Shown: positions 12,579 to 23,679 of the stretch, in pieces
Numbering within the stretch: the stretch's first letter is position 1
Layout of the letters: every line of letters begins with the position of its first letter
Origin: Naematelia aurantialba
Taxonomy: Eukaryota > Basidiomycota > Tremellomycetes > Tremellales > Naemateliaceae
Direction: 5' to 3'
NCBI GenBank assembly: GCA_021527695.1
Contig: JAKFAO010000001.1
Span: 682,001-746,000 of the forward strand
DNA length: 64,000 nt
Notes under the pieces: generated by a model
Told to the model about the DNA's origin: nothing
Databases searched by the model: none
What the model saw: the letters and a program-made list of their open reading frames with translations, nothing else
Translations under genes and position numbers: made by a program

Positions 12579-12653
12579 GCGAGTGCAGGTTCAGCGCTGA
12601 AGCTACGAAGGAGTCACACAGCCAGCTGAGAAGAGGAGCTAGCTGTGGGCTCG
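12398..12653. promoter_or_regulatory. Bidirectional promoter, Utp8-like / IMP2
   Basis: The 256 bp between two divergent ATGs must hold both promoters. It contains a hexanucleotide array (CGACAA, about seven copies, 12535-12577). No TATA box or other named element was recognised. Confidence 0.6.
12535..12577. repeat. CGACAA hexanucleotide array
   Basis: About seven tandem copies of a 6-bp unit in the shared promoter upstream of IMP2. Confidence 0.9.
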
Positions 12654-13601
12654 ATGGCGAGTCGGAGGTTCCTGGGAAACACGCGAGCCTTCTTCGCCCA
12701 TGGCCCGGGGCGCGATGCCCTGTGAGCCTCTCGTGCCCGCTTTCGTGGGTACATGCTGATCTGCGTGATTATAGGCGGGTGCTGGGATGGATACCTGTCG
12801 GTCTGTTCTTCACGCAGCATATCTACTCTGCCGCCGATGTGACCGGCAGCAGCATGCAGGTGTGTCCTCTCATCTCATCGGTGAGGCCGCGTCTCGTCTG
12901 GAGGTCCCGTCTCGACTCGGATCGGTTTGGCTCGACTCGCTCAAGGCCTTGGTGCTAATGTGATCACGTTCCATGTTAGCCTACTCTCAATCCCGATTGG
13001 TATGCCGCCTCGTCGCAGAGAGACGTGGTGCTGCTCGAACGCTGGTCTGTCCCCTTTGGCGCGAATGGACAACGCCCGTTCAGCCGCGGCGACGTCGTGA
13101 CGCTATGGCAAGTTGCCCTCTCCGCTCCGCTCCCGGCACGTCACCTCGCTGAGGTGTCGCAGGTCTCCCCAGAACCCAGATACTCTCACTACTAAACGCA
13201 TAGTCGCTCTCGCTGGCGACATGGCAAGCCCCGTCTCAAATGCAGTGTGGCCCACACCGACGGAGGCTGACTATGATTCCAGGTGACGCCGCTACCTCCA
13301 TCCCCTCCTACGCCCGTACAGGTCCCCCCTGGCCATTGCTGGGTCGAGGGCGACTCAGTCCATCGCACTTTAGATTCAAATACGTACGGACCGGTACGTC
13401 CTGAGTGCGATGGGACAAGCAGCTCCGTGGATGGGTTGGCATGATGGCTGACCTGCGCAGGTATCGCTCGGGTTGGTGAATGCGAGGGTCGCGTGGATAC
13501 TCTTGCCGTTCAGCCGATGGGGGCCGGTGGAGAATGGGACGGGGAAGGCTGGGGGTCGAGTGGAGATATGCCAAGACGGCAAGGTGCCTGTTGCAGCATG
13601 A
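12654..13601 (+). CDS. IMP2: Mitochondrial inner membrane protease subunit 2
   Basis: Six exons (12654-12721, 12775-12859, 12980-13107, 13163-13223, 13283-13393, 13461-13601) encode about 197 aa of the signal-peptidase I family (S26). A basic leader and one hydrophobic segment (LGWIPVGLFF) precede the nucleophile motif GSSMQPTLNPD (Ser49). The general-base Lys is K105 in TTKRIVALAGD. The GHCWVEGDS and SLDSNTYGPV-type box D/E region follows (VEGDSVHRTLDSNTYGP), then SLGLVNARVAWILLPFSRW, typical of Imp2. The enzyme trims presequences of inner-membrane-sorted proteins on the intermembrane-space side. Two of the five introns (13108-13162 and 13224-13282) start with GC (GCAAGT and GCAAGC) rather than GT; both are needed to restore conserved sequence. 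PPT2, another mitochondrial gene, follows in tandem. Confidence 0.9.
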
Positions 13602-13933
13602 CCTGTTGCATTCTTCAATACCTGGAGTAGCTGTCGGTGGCGAGTCGCTAGACAAGTACAGTCTATGCAGCATCGACTGATTCAAGTTGGCGCTGCGAGT
13701 ATCATATCCTGCATTTCTCCAGCGGCAACCCGTGATGCATGGCTGTCATGCTCTGCGGGAATACCCACACGCTTGTGTACATGGGACCCCACCAGAAATG
13801 TGCTTGTCGCTCGTCGACTGGCCTCCACCTGAAACGCCGTTTCAAGTTGCTGCTCGTTCCAGTCTCTCGGTCAACTGCTTCACCGCGTCGCCTTGTCGCT
13901 GTCGCTTTGCTGGACGCCGTCTCCGTCCCAGAT

Positions 13934-14663
13934 ATGATCCTAGGGATCGGAATCGACATCCTCTCGCTCCAGCGGTTCGAAGCGCTCATTACGCGTCGCG
14001 GGGCTCTGCCTCTCGCAAGGCGGATATGCTCGCCTGCCGAGACGGAGCTGTTCAGGTCGGTGCACGTCACGGACCAGCTGCGGTTCCTTGCTGCTCGGTA
14101 CGTTGTCTGACTGCCTTGTATGGCTGTTCATTTCCTCGATTTCCACCTTCGTATTTCATCCTCACCTGCCTGGGGTGCTTTCCTCGCTCGATCGCCTCCC
14201 ATGTGAATGCTCAGTTGCCTCACCCAACTATCCCACCTGCATCCATCAACTCCTCATGTACTCTAAAACGCGTCAGATAAGTCGAGCGAATGAAGGGCCA
14301 TCTGAGGGAGCGACCTGACAAAGCAGCTGGACAATCAAAGAAGCAGCATACAAGTCCCTCCCCCCATCCCTGCAAACCTACCTCACCTGGTCTGCCCTGA
14401 CGATAACCCACCACGAATCCGGCTCGCCGACCCTCGCTCTGGCCGAATGGAAGGCAGGCTCTCGCCCGGACAGAGTGGACAAGATGGATATTATGGGCAG
14501 GATGGACAGAGTGGACAAGATGGCTAGGATGGACAAGATGAACAGGATCGACAAGATGGAAGGCCTTGGTCCGAGGGGCGCGGGGATCGGGTTCTTGTGT
14601 AGCCTGAGCCACGATGCGGGGGTCTGCGTGGGGGTTGTCATTGCGCAGAGCGGGATGACCTGA
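13934..14663 (+). CDS. PPT2: AcpS-type phosphopantetheinyl transferase (mitochondrial ACP type)
   Basis: Exons 13934-14097 and 14327-14663 encode about 166 aa. The N-terminus MILGIGIDILSLQRFE carries the Mg-binding Asp of AcpS enzymes (D8). RFLAARWTIKEAAYKSLPPS spans the splice and holds the second catalytic box (WxxKEAxxK). ESGSPTLALAEW and FLCSLSHDAGVCVGVVIA complete the fold. The enzyme transfers the CoA 4'-phosphopantetheine arm to an acyl carrier protein; the short stand-alone form matches yeast Ppt2, which serves mitochondrial ACP. Between the two C-terminal strands lies an insertion of about 30 residues built from a repeated KMDRVDKM-like unit, encoded by a 15-bp minisatellite. It should sit in a loop, but whether it is tolerated is untested. 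The intron, 229 nt, is long for this genome. The 332 bp before the gene, after IMP2, holds nothing else I can support. Confidence 0.85.
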
Positions 14664-14748
14664 GCATCTGAGGGCGATCTGAGCATCTGAGGGTGACCAG
14701 GATCTGAGGGCGACCAGGAGCTGAGGGTGACCAGGATCTGAGAGTGAC
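14658..14748. repeat. CATCTGAGGG / GACCAGGAT tandem repeat behind PPT2
   Basis: Five imperfect copies of a 15-19 bp unit containing CTGAGGGTGACC begin at the PPT2 stop codon. The rest of the convergent gap to NOT4 (14749-15325) shows no gene. Confidence 0.75.
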
Positions 14749-15325
14749 TTACGATGGGCATGAGGAATGACCCGCAAAGGCCACTGAGCAATGAAGAACG
14801 ACGCGACGCGTTCAGGCCAAGCAATCGGGTCGACATCGCCGCACCTCTACACGTAGCTATACTTCCGCTGCACCCCGCGTACGGCCCAGCCCAGACAGAC
14901 GGTCATGAATCACTCACGCCTGACGACTCCATCGTCGTCCTCCAACGCAGGGCCGCTCCCTCTCACTATCACGCCTCGTCGTGGTATCTTGCCTCATGAC
15001 AACTGCGGGACAACTGCAACTTCCTGTCTCGTAGGCACTGCATGGATACAATGGAATCATTCCGCAGGTACGATGGAGACTTGGATAATAAAGGAGGAAC
15101 AGTCAAACTCTGCGCCATATTGTCTGTATATCGAGCTCGGCGTTCATGCATGTATGAAGCTCTGAAAAGCAACCGCAACACCATTCTGCGTCAAGGCGTA
15201 CTAGGGTATCAAGCAGCCACGTATCCACCGCTCATGAGGTATAGCCAATCCACGCCGCCCGCTGGGCTACAACACCGCATAGAAGTCATTTTGTCCGCAG
15301 GGCACTATCACCGCCGACCGCTTGA

Positions 15326-18300
15326 TCAATACCGTCGATAACCTGATGCTATCAGCGGTTTTCGCGAGGGCAGCGTAGGCCTTTGAGAATACAGGCTGGG
15401 TAGCCAGAATGGTGCAAGAGCGAGAGTATGAACTTGGGTCAAGGCACGAGATGGAGTCAGGAAGTGGAGGAAGCCAGAAATGGAGGAACCCAGGAAGGGA
15501 GGAAGCCAGGAAGCCAGGAAGCCGGCAAAGGGGCACAGCCAGGTTAAGACCGGTGGAGCCAAGGACGAGACTCACCATGACCGGAAAGGGGCGTGGGAGA
15601 TTGCGCCCTCGCCTGGTGGTACTGCTGCACCGATCGGGTATCAGGGAACCCCGGCGGTGTCGGATGACTCTGTTGCTGCTGTTGGGGCTGGAGCATATTA
15701 GGATACACCTGGGGCGACGGGAACAGCGCGTCTTCATGGTGCGAGGCTGATTCTGGAGAGAAGAGAGAGCGTTGGACAGCTTGGATCGTGTTATGGTTTA
15801 GCTGCGCCATAGCTGAGACGGCCCCCCGTCAGTTCCACTTCCGGTAACATCACGACGAAAAACTCACCAGGATCGTACTCGTCCCTCTCTGCCCTGCTAG
15901 TCCGCCCACCATACCCGAACGCGCTCATCTGGTCCGCTCCCCGTCGATCCCGATCTTGACCTTGACCATACGCCTGGCGCGGCTGCACTGAGGGCATGAA
16001 TGGCGATTCCCCGGTCCACCCATTCTCATTCGCCGAGCTTGACCCATAGCTGCCGACAAACGACGCAACCTGTTGAGCCAACGCCGACGAGCGGTTGTCG
16101 CCTTGTCCTCCTCCACGTATCGCATCCTCACTCAAGCCAAGCGAAGGCCGCCCTGGCCATCCATTGAGATGGGCCGAATCCTCCAGCCGATTCCTCATGA
16201 TCGCAAACGGGCTCTGTCCTCGTCCGGTTGAAGCGCTCGAAGCGCGCGCAAAATCGAACCGAGATGTGGTCGGTGGCCCCTCTTCTGTCTCACCCTCTTT
16301 AGTCCCAGAGGGTCCCGCTGTCCCACCAGACCCCAATGACTCATCTGCCTCATTGGTGTCGAAAGGCTGAAACTGGAACATGCGCGTCGGTATCTTGCGC
16401 GGTGGCGGTGATGCAAAATCAGGCAGCTCGGGTGACAAGATCCCAAGCTCTGCCAGACCAACAAGAGTCTTGCTGAAAGGCGTTGGCTGATACTCCGACA
16501 TGCTGCGCAGACGTCGCACATCAGAGTCTTCAAGGTCCAGGACGAACGCAAATCCAGGATCGGAGAGAGGATATGTCAAGATGCGCGGTTCTTCGAACGG
16601 TGAATGGACGAGTATGGGATCGGATGTGAGTGGCGGAGGAGGCAGACTCGTGTGAGAGGGCGTTTGAGGTGCGGGCGATGCTGAAGAAGGTCCTGCTTCA
16701 GATTCAGCAGACAGCGATTCGTCTGCCGTCTCGTCCGCTTCAGTCGACAATCGGCGTGTTGAGTTTGTACCGTTCGCGAGCAATGTTGAATTTGCACCAT
16801 TCGCGAGGACATTCGATGCTTGTGCAGGGGGAACTTTGGACAACGGGACTCTAGACGTGACAACAGACGGCAAAGCTACTGGTTTCTTCTTGGGTGAAGT
16901 CTGATTGCTGCTGCTGACGGTTCCGCTTTGCGTTGAATCCGAGCTCTTTCCTCGCGCCATCGCGGTTCCATCTGCAGCGATCTTGCGTTTTGACCGTTCC
17001 GACTTGAGTGGTGGTGGCACAACTGGGGAGGGCGTGGGAAGGGGAAAGGCCGAGTGATCGCCGTTGAGAGGTACGATGTTCGGGATCTTGGCAGGTCGAG
17101 CAATAGCCGCGGGTTGCCGAAGCGGTGCTGAGCGACCTGGTGTGGGTTTAGCCCATGCTGCAGAGCTAGGAAGGACAGGTCCGCCTGTGGGAATCAGCAA
17201 GGGATCAATCACGCGAAGAACTGGTCGCACCAGGAGCAACCTCGTCGGCAGAGGGTTTTGACCAGGTCGGCTTGTGCGTCAAAGAGGGCAGAGAGGCCTG
17301 AGCCTGCTTTTGCCTTGCATCATACTCTTGAGGCCGAGTAAGACTGTGACGTGAGCTTTGGGTCTGATCCCTCGAGTTCGACTCACGCAGTCTCCATGTC
17401 ATCCTTTGTGAAGCAGTCGCTCTCCCCGCCCCATTCGTGAGCATTCTGGCAATTTGGATTATCGCATTTCTGGCCTCTCAGGAACCAGTCACAATATCGA
17501 GTTGTCCCATATGTTGCGTGCAGTACCGTCCCTGGTGGTCCTGCAGGTGCTGGTATGCCATCCAGTGCTGATATTGCGCGAGCGGCATCCTCTCGCCTTA
17601 TATAGACAATGTAGACTCCTGTCGAAGTGGCTGAATTATCGGGATTGAGCGAATGTACTGCTGTCGAGTTGGGGGTAGTGCGGTCGCGCAGGTAAAGCTT
17701 TGAAATCTTTCCATATTGGCCGAAATAGTCGTTGCCCCGCAAAATGGGTATAGCCTATCGATGAGTAGCGTCCAAGATGTCAAGGTTACTCGCAGAACTC
17801 ACATCGTCTCCGGCCGCAGGCAGCTTCATCCCTACGACATACACCATATTTTTCATGACTATCCTTACGCCAAGCAGATGCCGCCGCCCCATCGCGTCTA
17901 GCTGCTTGATCGTCTTTGCGCGGCGAGCCTTCTGATCCTTTGCGCGCTTGACCCTGAGTGATTAAGCTCCGCTCACCACGGCGGGAGATGTGCGCTCACT
18001 CTTCAAAGTCTACAGGTTGAAAGACCACTGCTTTTGTATCGTACTGCCGTCTACAGCCTGGACAGCGACCGTCGCTTTGCAGTAACCGGTTGTAGCAGAA
18101 TTGGCAGATCTATTGGGCTTTAAGCACGGCCCCATCGGTATGAGATCGGAGACTGACCTGTATACCGCATTGACATGGCTTGAAGTTGAGATCTGACAGA
18201 TCGAGGGGCTCGGCACAGACAATGCAGTCTGGATCGTCCTGAACGCAGAGAGATCAGTCAGCTCGTCACGTACAGTTGCGAGAAGCGGTCTGTGTGGGCG

Positions 18301-18578
18301 CGATGACCAATAACCTCTAAAAATGCTCTGGCGCGCAATTTCCGGTGTATGTCCCACGACTCTGGTAGTCTCGGACCTTGAATGCGCTGAGAAACGAGAC
18401 CCACCTCGTCGTCACTCCACGCCACATCCTGGAGGCCCTTCAATACCTCTCTGCTGACGCCTCCGCCTCCCGCACTCGGCGGTGGTGGGCCGGCGAGACT
18501 CCGAGATCCCAGCAATGCTAGTGGAGTCTGGCCCGTGGTTGGATTGACCGGTAAAGGGTGGAGAGAGGGCAGTGGCAT
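15326..18578 (-). CDS. NOT4: CCR4-NOT E3 ubiquitin ligase Not4 (RING-RRM-C3H1)
   Basis: Nine exons (18578-18405, 18238-18158, 18109-18000, 17953-17803, 17754-17387, 17343-17231, 17184-15868, 15812-15576, 15342-15326) give about 855 aa. A short N-terminal region leads to a C4C4 RING (CIVCAEPLDLSDLNFKPCQC, then CQFCYNRL and CPGCRRQYD). A coiled linker follows (KRAKDQKARRAKTIKQLDAM), then the Not4 signature VRIVMKNMVYVVGM, an RRM (residues about 150-235) and a CCCH finger (CDWFLRGQKCDNPNCQNAH). The long tail is Pro/Ser/Gln-rich with QPQQQQQ near the end. Not4 is the ligase of the CCR4-NOT complex and acts in co-translational quality control. The last exon is only 17 nt; an alternative acceptor further upstream in the same 233-nt intron would add about 30 residues in the same frame. 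That intron carries GGAAGCCAG repeats. Confidence 0.92.
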
Positions 18579-19057
18579 GGCTGTGAAAATATGGTTTCCG
18601 GCAGAACGCGTGTATCGTGAAATGCTGCGAGGTATCAAGGATGCGATCGATATGACAGGCGAGGCGTGAGAGAGTCAGGGAGATGTGGTAGATGCCAGAG
18701 TCGAAGGGTGAGATGCTTGAGAAGAGGGCGGATGCTATGGAGAGAGAGAGAGAGAGAGAGAGAGACAAGAGACAATAGACATTGGAAAGAAAGATCAAGG
18801 AAAGATGGCATCCAACGGAATCAAAATCATCGCGACATGGCGGGATTTGCCATTTGCCACCCAAAAAACCCCAAGGGTGTGGCGTCGACAACGGCATTTT
18901 GAGCGACGAGCAGCTTGGGGTCGTTGGATTGGTTTATTTCCACCTGGGTGTTACTCCAAGTCAAGCTAGACAGTCAGAGCTACATTGTTCACAGTAGCAC
19001 TCGTGCCACTCGGCCCCTTGTCAATCCCCCGCACCCTCATCCCCTGGAGCTCGCACC
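18579..19057. promoter_or_regulatory. Bidirectional promoter region, NOT4 / BUD13
   Basis: The 479 bp between divergent start codons contain a GA dinucleotide run (18739-18764). No other element was recognised. Confidence 0.5.
18739..18764. repeat. GA dinucleotide repeat
   Basis: Uninterrupted AG/GA run of about 24-26 bp in the shared upstream region of NOT4 and BUD13. Confidence 0.9.
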
Positions 19058-20575
19058 ATGTCCGACCTGAAAGCCTACCTCGCAGCCAAGTGAGTCTTCC
19101 CTTCCAAATATGCGTAGGTTGCCTGACCGCCATAGTTACATGTCCGGCCCTAAAGCCGATGCCATTCTGGCACGCTCGTCTGATCCGACGCTGAAGAAGA
19201 AACGCAAGAAGCTGAAGAACGAGGACTATATTGGCGGGTCAGCAGTCAAGGCCGAGTCAAGTAGTAGTGCATCTGGGCTGTTGTTGAGGGACGAAGATGA
19301 GTGGAAGCGTAAACAGGACGAGGAGCTGGATCTGGAGGGTGGAGATGCCCCAGGTACGTCCCTTGCCTCTTCTTCGCCCCTAGCGCAGCGCTGGCTTCTC
19401 TCCATGTCGTGGATGCCCTCCACTCCCTTCGACAGTTTACGTGTAAAGCTAACAGAGGTAGTCATTGGAAAGGGGCTGGCAACGTTCAAAAAGTCGAAAT
19501 CGACATGGAACACGGTCGGCTCCACGTCTCTAGCGTTACCTGCTGCCCGATCTACGTCTCCGCAAGTCAAGCCCGATCCCGACGCAGAGGAACCCGGAGC
19601 GGCAGCGACGATCGCTCCTCCTAAACAACTGACGAAGAGGAAAGGCGGGCTACGGACGGCCGCACAATTACGAGAAGAAGAAGCTGCCATTGCGGCGGAA
19701 CGGGAACCGTCGCCGCCTCGAGCCGCCGGTGCGGGCGGTGTGGACCCGACACAGACGGTGCATCGAGATGCGAGTGGGCGGATTTTGGATGTCGCCAAAT
19801 TGAAAGAGGAGGAGCGGCAGCGCGAGCTCGAGGAAGAGCGGAAGAAGAAGGAGCGGGACGAGTGGAGCAAAGGGCTTGTGCAGCGGCAGGCGAGGGAGGC
19901 GCGCGCAGCTGAAGAGAGGGAGATGCGTGAGACCGAGTTTGCGAGGGGCCGAGAGGATCAGGCGATGAACAGGGAGCTGAGGGAGGTCGAGCGGTGGAAC
20001 GACCCAGCTGCAGAATTCGTCACGGTGAGCGCTCTTGGCTTCCCGCTCTGCTGTCTAGTGTCGCCCTTTGATCGGGTTGCCTTTGGAGTCACTAGCCACG
20101 CCGCTTTCCAGGTTATCTCGCTCCCCGCTATCCACTTTACTTTGCTCGGCACAAGCTAACCCTCGCAGAAAACGAGAAAGAAGAAAGGCCCGCGACGGCC
20201 GACGTACAATGGCCCATTTGCACCAAACCGATATGGCATCCGTCCGGGATTCAGGTGGGATGGTGTTGGTGAGTAAGACTTCTTTGCCTTGAAATCTATC
20301 CACATGGGCCAACATACATGCTTCTACGACCAAACGTACATGCTTCTACGGGCCAACGTACATACCTCTACGGGCCAACATACATGCTTCTACGACCCAA
20401 GAGCAATGATGACACTCTCCAATTTGATACCTCGGTCGCAATCGCCTGTCCCCGAGCAGCCGCTGACCCCCGCGCAGACCGCTCGAACGGGTTCGAAAAG
20501 AAGTTCTTCCAATACCAAAACGCCGCGGCCCGGCGCGAGTTTGAGCACAACCAATGGAGCATGGAGGATATGTGA
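19058..20575 (+). CDS. BUD13: Pre-mRNA-splicing factor Bud13 (Cwc26)
   Basis: Five exons (19058-19089, 19136-19353, 19462-20024, 20169-20268, 20478-20575) encode about 336 aa. [21 protein letters not shown] is a typical Bud13 start. A Lys-rich NLS ([15 protein letters not shown]) and a charged coiled stretch ([27 protein letters not shown]) follow. The C-terminus holds the family signature across the last two splices: [20 protein letters not shown] then [11 protein letters not shown]. Bud13 is part of the RES complex (with Pml1 and Snu17/Ist3), which keeps pre-mRNA in the spliceosome until splicing. The third exon could start 6 nt earlier (19456), adding two residues. Intron 4 (209 nt) is swollen by a 24-bp minisatellite. 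Confidence 0.92.
20304..20400. repeat. 24-bp minisatellite in BUD13 intron
   Basis: Four copies of a unit like GGGCCAACATACATGCTTC plus TACGA fill the fourth intron of BUD13. Confidence 0.85.
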
Positions 20576-21658
20576 TGTCAGCGTGGTGGTCGTGGCGGTG
20601 TCGTGTCGTGTCGTGTCGTGTCGTGTCGTGTCGTGTCGTGTCGTGTCGTGTCGCCGCGCCTGGTCGATCTCGCTCTCGGGGGTGCAGGGAGCTCGGGCGG
20701 CACAGGGGCATGCATATCGTGGGAGATGTGGCACGACTAGTGTCGCTTGGACGACGACAACATCCCAGCGGACAAAGAGACTTTGACGACCTTCAGTTTC
20801 CGCCTGTCTTTTGTCTTTCACCGCAGCCCTCTTATCCACAGCTATCGTTCTATCCCAGCTATCGTCGCCGATACACTTAAAGCACACTTGACGATACAAG
20901 TGAGAGATTTCCCTGACAGTGCAAGTCCCAGCTCTCCCTGAGCGAATCCATAAGCACGAGCATAAACACAAGCACGAGCATGAGCACACGAACAACAGCA
21001 ACCAGGACAACCACAAGAACTGCACAAGCACAATAGCAACCAGGACCAACACAAGGAACAAGCACAAGAACAATAGCCCGTATATGCGGTGGCGCATCTC
21101 TGGTTCACGTTTCAGATTTCAGAGCCTTTTGTCCCAGCCCCCGAGTCTCTTTGTACGCTGGTCCTCTGCACGTACCGTATCCAGTGCCCTTGAGAAGAGC
21201 ACGGTATGAGATGAGGTATAAAGGCGTAAACGTTCTCTGGGACCCTCCACGGCCCAAGGAGGGATCCTCCTATTCTGCACCTTGATCTGATCCGCACTGT
21301 GTATAGGTCTGTTCCGGCATGCCTGTGGTGTCTTGCCTCCCTGTCACTGACGGTGTCGAATCTCCCCGCTCGCCCTCTGCTGTGAGTATCTACACTTACT
21401 GTGACCGGGCGGCCGTTTGGGTAACTGTGTCCGTTGGTGGGCTGTGGCCGTTGGTGGCTGTGACCGATGTGGATGCCGACAGCCACGGCAGCAAAACACC
21501 ACAGAAATCGCTGACAGCCGTCGCGCTCAGGAATTGGCCAAATCCGATACATCCTCTACATGTTCGTCCGCATCGTCCGTGTCATCAAAATCATGGGAGC
21601 GCCGTCTCACCACCCTCACCCCCGCCGTCGTCCAGACCTCACACTACGCACACAGACC
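20576..21658. other. Intergenic region with simple repeats, no gene
   Basis: Convergent gap of 1.1 kb between BUD13 and the GPI-protein gene. It holds a pentanucleotide array (20598-20653) and a loose CAC(A/G)AGCA(T/C)(A/G)A repeat (20949-21078). Open frames here are short and low in complexity; I see no gene. Confidence 0.55.
20598..20653. repeat. GTGTC pentanucleotide array
   Basis: About eleven perfect copies of the TGTCG pentamer. A second array of the same pentamer lies at 23252-23294. Confidence 0.95.
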
Positions 21659-23120
21659 TCACCAGACTGCGAAGCCCGCCACAACCGCACACACGAGCAT
21701 GAACGAGCCTGCCGAGAGCCGGTGGCTCGCGTCGCTCGTGCCTTGAGTGGCAGCTGCGAGGGTCGCTTCGATCGTCGAAGGCAGCGTGGAAGAGGCGTTC
21801 GATGCAGCGACGGTGACTGAAACGACGGATGAGGCGTTGACCGCGCTGGTATCGGTGCTGTCGGTGCTGTTGGTACTGTTGATATCGTGGGACGAACCGC
21901 ACGTCGTAGAGTTGTAAGTATCCGGGATGGACCTAGGCGTGTCAGTGGCAGCAGGAGGGGGAAGGCTAGACTCACGTGGTGTTGCTTGTACTTGAGGATG
22001 CAACGCTTGATGTGCCGGCGGACGAGGCACTGGACTTCGAAGAGGCTTTCGACTTGAGCGAAGACGAGGACGAGGACACCGACGAGTAAGCAGTGTAGGA
22101 TGCAGAGGCGTTGCTCGTCGCGGCAACTACAGTGTCGTCAGCTCCACATCCGCTACGCTCGCAAGGCATCTCGGCAGAGAGCATTTCGGGAGACAAGCCG
22201 CACGCACCATCTGAAGAGGTAGTGGGACTGGCACTGGCGGATGCTGAGGACAAGCACCAGTCCTCGCCATCCGTGACCTGCTGGTTCTGTATGTATCCGA
22301 CAGCTCCGCCGGCATCGGTGACCATGAAGATCAAGTCGCTGCCGCTGGGCTCCGTGACGGTCCAGCCGTACGCGTCGTCGTTGAGGTCGTCGTGGGTTTC
22401 GAGCGTTGTCGTGCCGACGTAGAACCCGCCGAGGCCGATCATGAATGTGACCGGGGGCTAGCGGGTCAGCGAGTGTTCAGATGTACGGGAGATGCCCTGG
22501 CGTCCAGGACAGATATCGGCGCGGACGAGGAGAGGCAGAGGGGAGGAGAGGCAATGGCGACGTAGAGTGTCGAGGCAAGGTAGAGGTTCATAAGGATAGG
22601 GGTGTATAGGCAAGGAAGAGGTGGATAGGGGAATAGAGCATATCGGCAAGATGGAGACAAATTGGCCAGGTAGATGTATCGGCCGGATAGATACACCGGC
22701 AAGGGAGAGGTTGGTCGCGGTAACAAGTGCACTCACCACGGCACCAGACCACGAGATTGTGGCCCACCCGCACTGGGCGAGGGTATCGACGTAGACCGAG
22801 ATATTGCTCACTACACGGGGTGATCAGCGACGATTCGGTGCTCAGCGTATTCTGCGGAGCTCCAGCGAGCTCAAGCGAGCTCACGCAGGCCGCGAATTGA
22901 GACGAGGAAGGTAAGACGTTGGGGTGGAGAGAGACGTGATGAGACCCGGTGAGATGTGAGATGATGCTAGATCTGGCGGGATAGACGGTGCGATGGGACG
23001 GCGCAACACACCTGGAGCACCTGCGAGGACGCCAGCCTCGGCTCGGGGGTACGGCACGAGCAGGGCGGTCGCTGGGGACGCGACCAGCACGGCGGCGAGG
23101 ACGCGGGCGATGGCGTTCAT
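21659..23120 (-). CDS. GPI-anchored Ser-rich cell-wall/surface glycoprotein
   Basis: Four exons (23120-23012, 22810-22737, 22457-21976, 21932-21659) encode about 312 aa. A signal peptide (MNAIARVLAAVLVASPATAL) precedes an ectodomain with a beta-rich fold (DTLAQCGWATISWSGAV, FMIGLGGFYVGTTTLE, YGWTVTEPSGSDLIFMVTDA) and a few Cys. This matches the layout of fungal Ser/Thr-rich GPI proteins whose first domain reads C-x-P/A-x-x-x-x-W-x-G. A long Ser-rich stalk with N-glycosylation sites (NSTNSTDSTD) follows. The C-terminus is a small-residue site and hydrophobic tail (SAGSFMLVCAVVAGFAVW), a GPI-attachment signal. Function is unknown; wall or membrane location is inferred. Introns 1 and 2 are long (201 and 279 nt). 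Confidence 0.75.
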
Positions 23121-23251
23121 GGTTCGTGAGTGAAGTTTTGGTGGGTTAGGAGTCGTTATGCGTGCTTGAGACTAGTCTGTAGGACTGTCTGTAGGACTGT
23201 CTGTAGGACTGTCTCTCGAGGGAAGGTTCGTGGGAGGGAGGTGTCGATTCA

Positions 23252-23294
23252 GTGTCGTGTCGTGTCGTGTCGTGTCGTGTCGTGTCGTGTCGTG
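23252..23294. repeat. GTGTC pentanucleotide array (second)
   Basis: About eight copies of the same TGTCG pentamer, in the same orientation as the array at 20598-20653. Confidence 0.95.
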
Positions 23295-23679
23295 GTCACT
23301 GCCTGCAGTTGTCGTTGTCACTATCGAGGCGTGTTGGTCGTCGTGTCGTTGTTCGCGTCGTCGTCGTTGTTCGCGCTCGCTGTCGCGGAATCACCCGAGT
23401 AGCCTTCAGTCCAAGCCGCCCGCGGATCTCAACCAAGGTGCCGGTAACGGTGCGTGCAGCGGAGAGAAGCGGAGGACGTGAGTGGTGATGGAAAGGAGGA
23501 ACGAGCGTCAGAGCTTCTGTGCGGTGCGTGGTCGTGACTGTGTCTGTGATGCTATGCCGATGCTCGTCTGTGGTGTCCAGCGAGCGGGAGTGTTGAGTGT
23601 TGTACGAGGAATGAAGAAGAACAAAGAACAAAGACAAATCCCAAGATCAGGCTAACATCACTTGTACTACGGCTACTAG

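Noticed and set aside
20598..20653. TGTCG array as telomeric or centromeric repeat
   Set aside because: The unit differs from fungal telomere repeats and the array is short, inside gene-bearing DNA.
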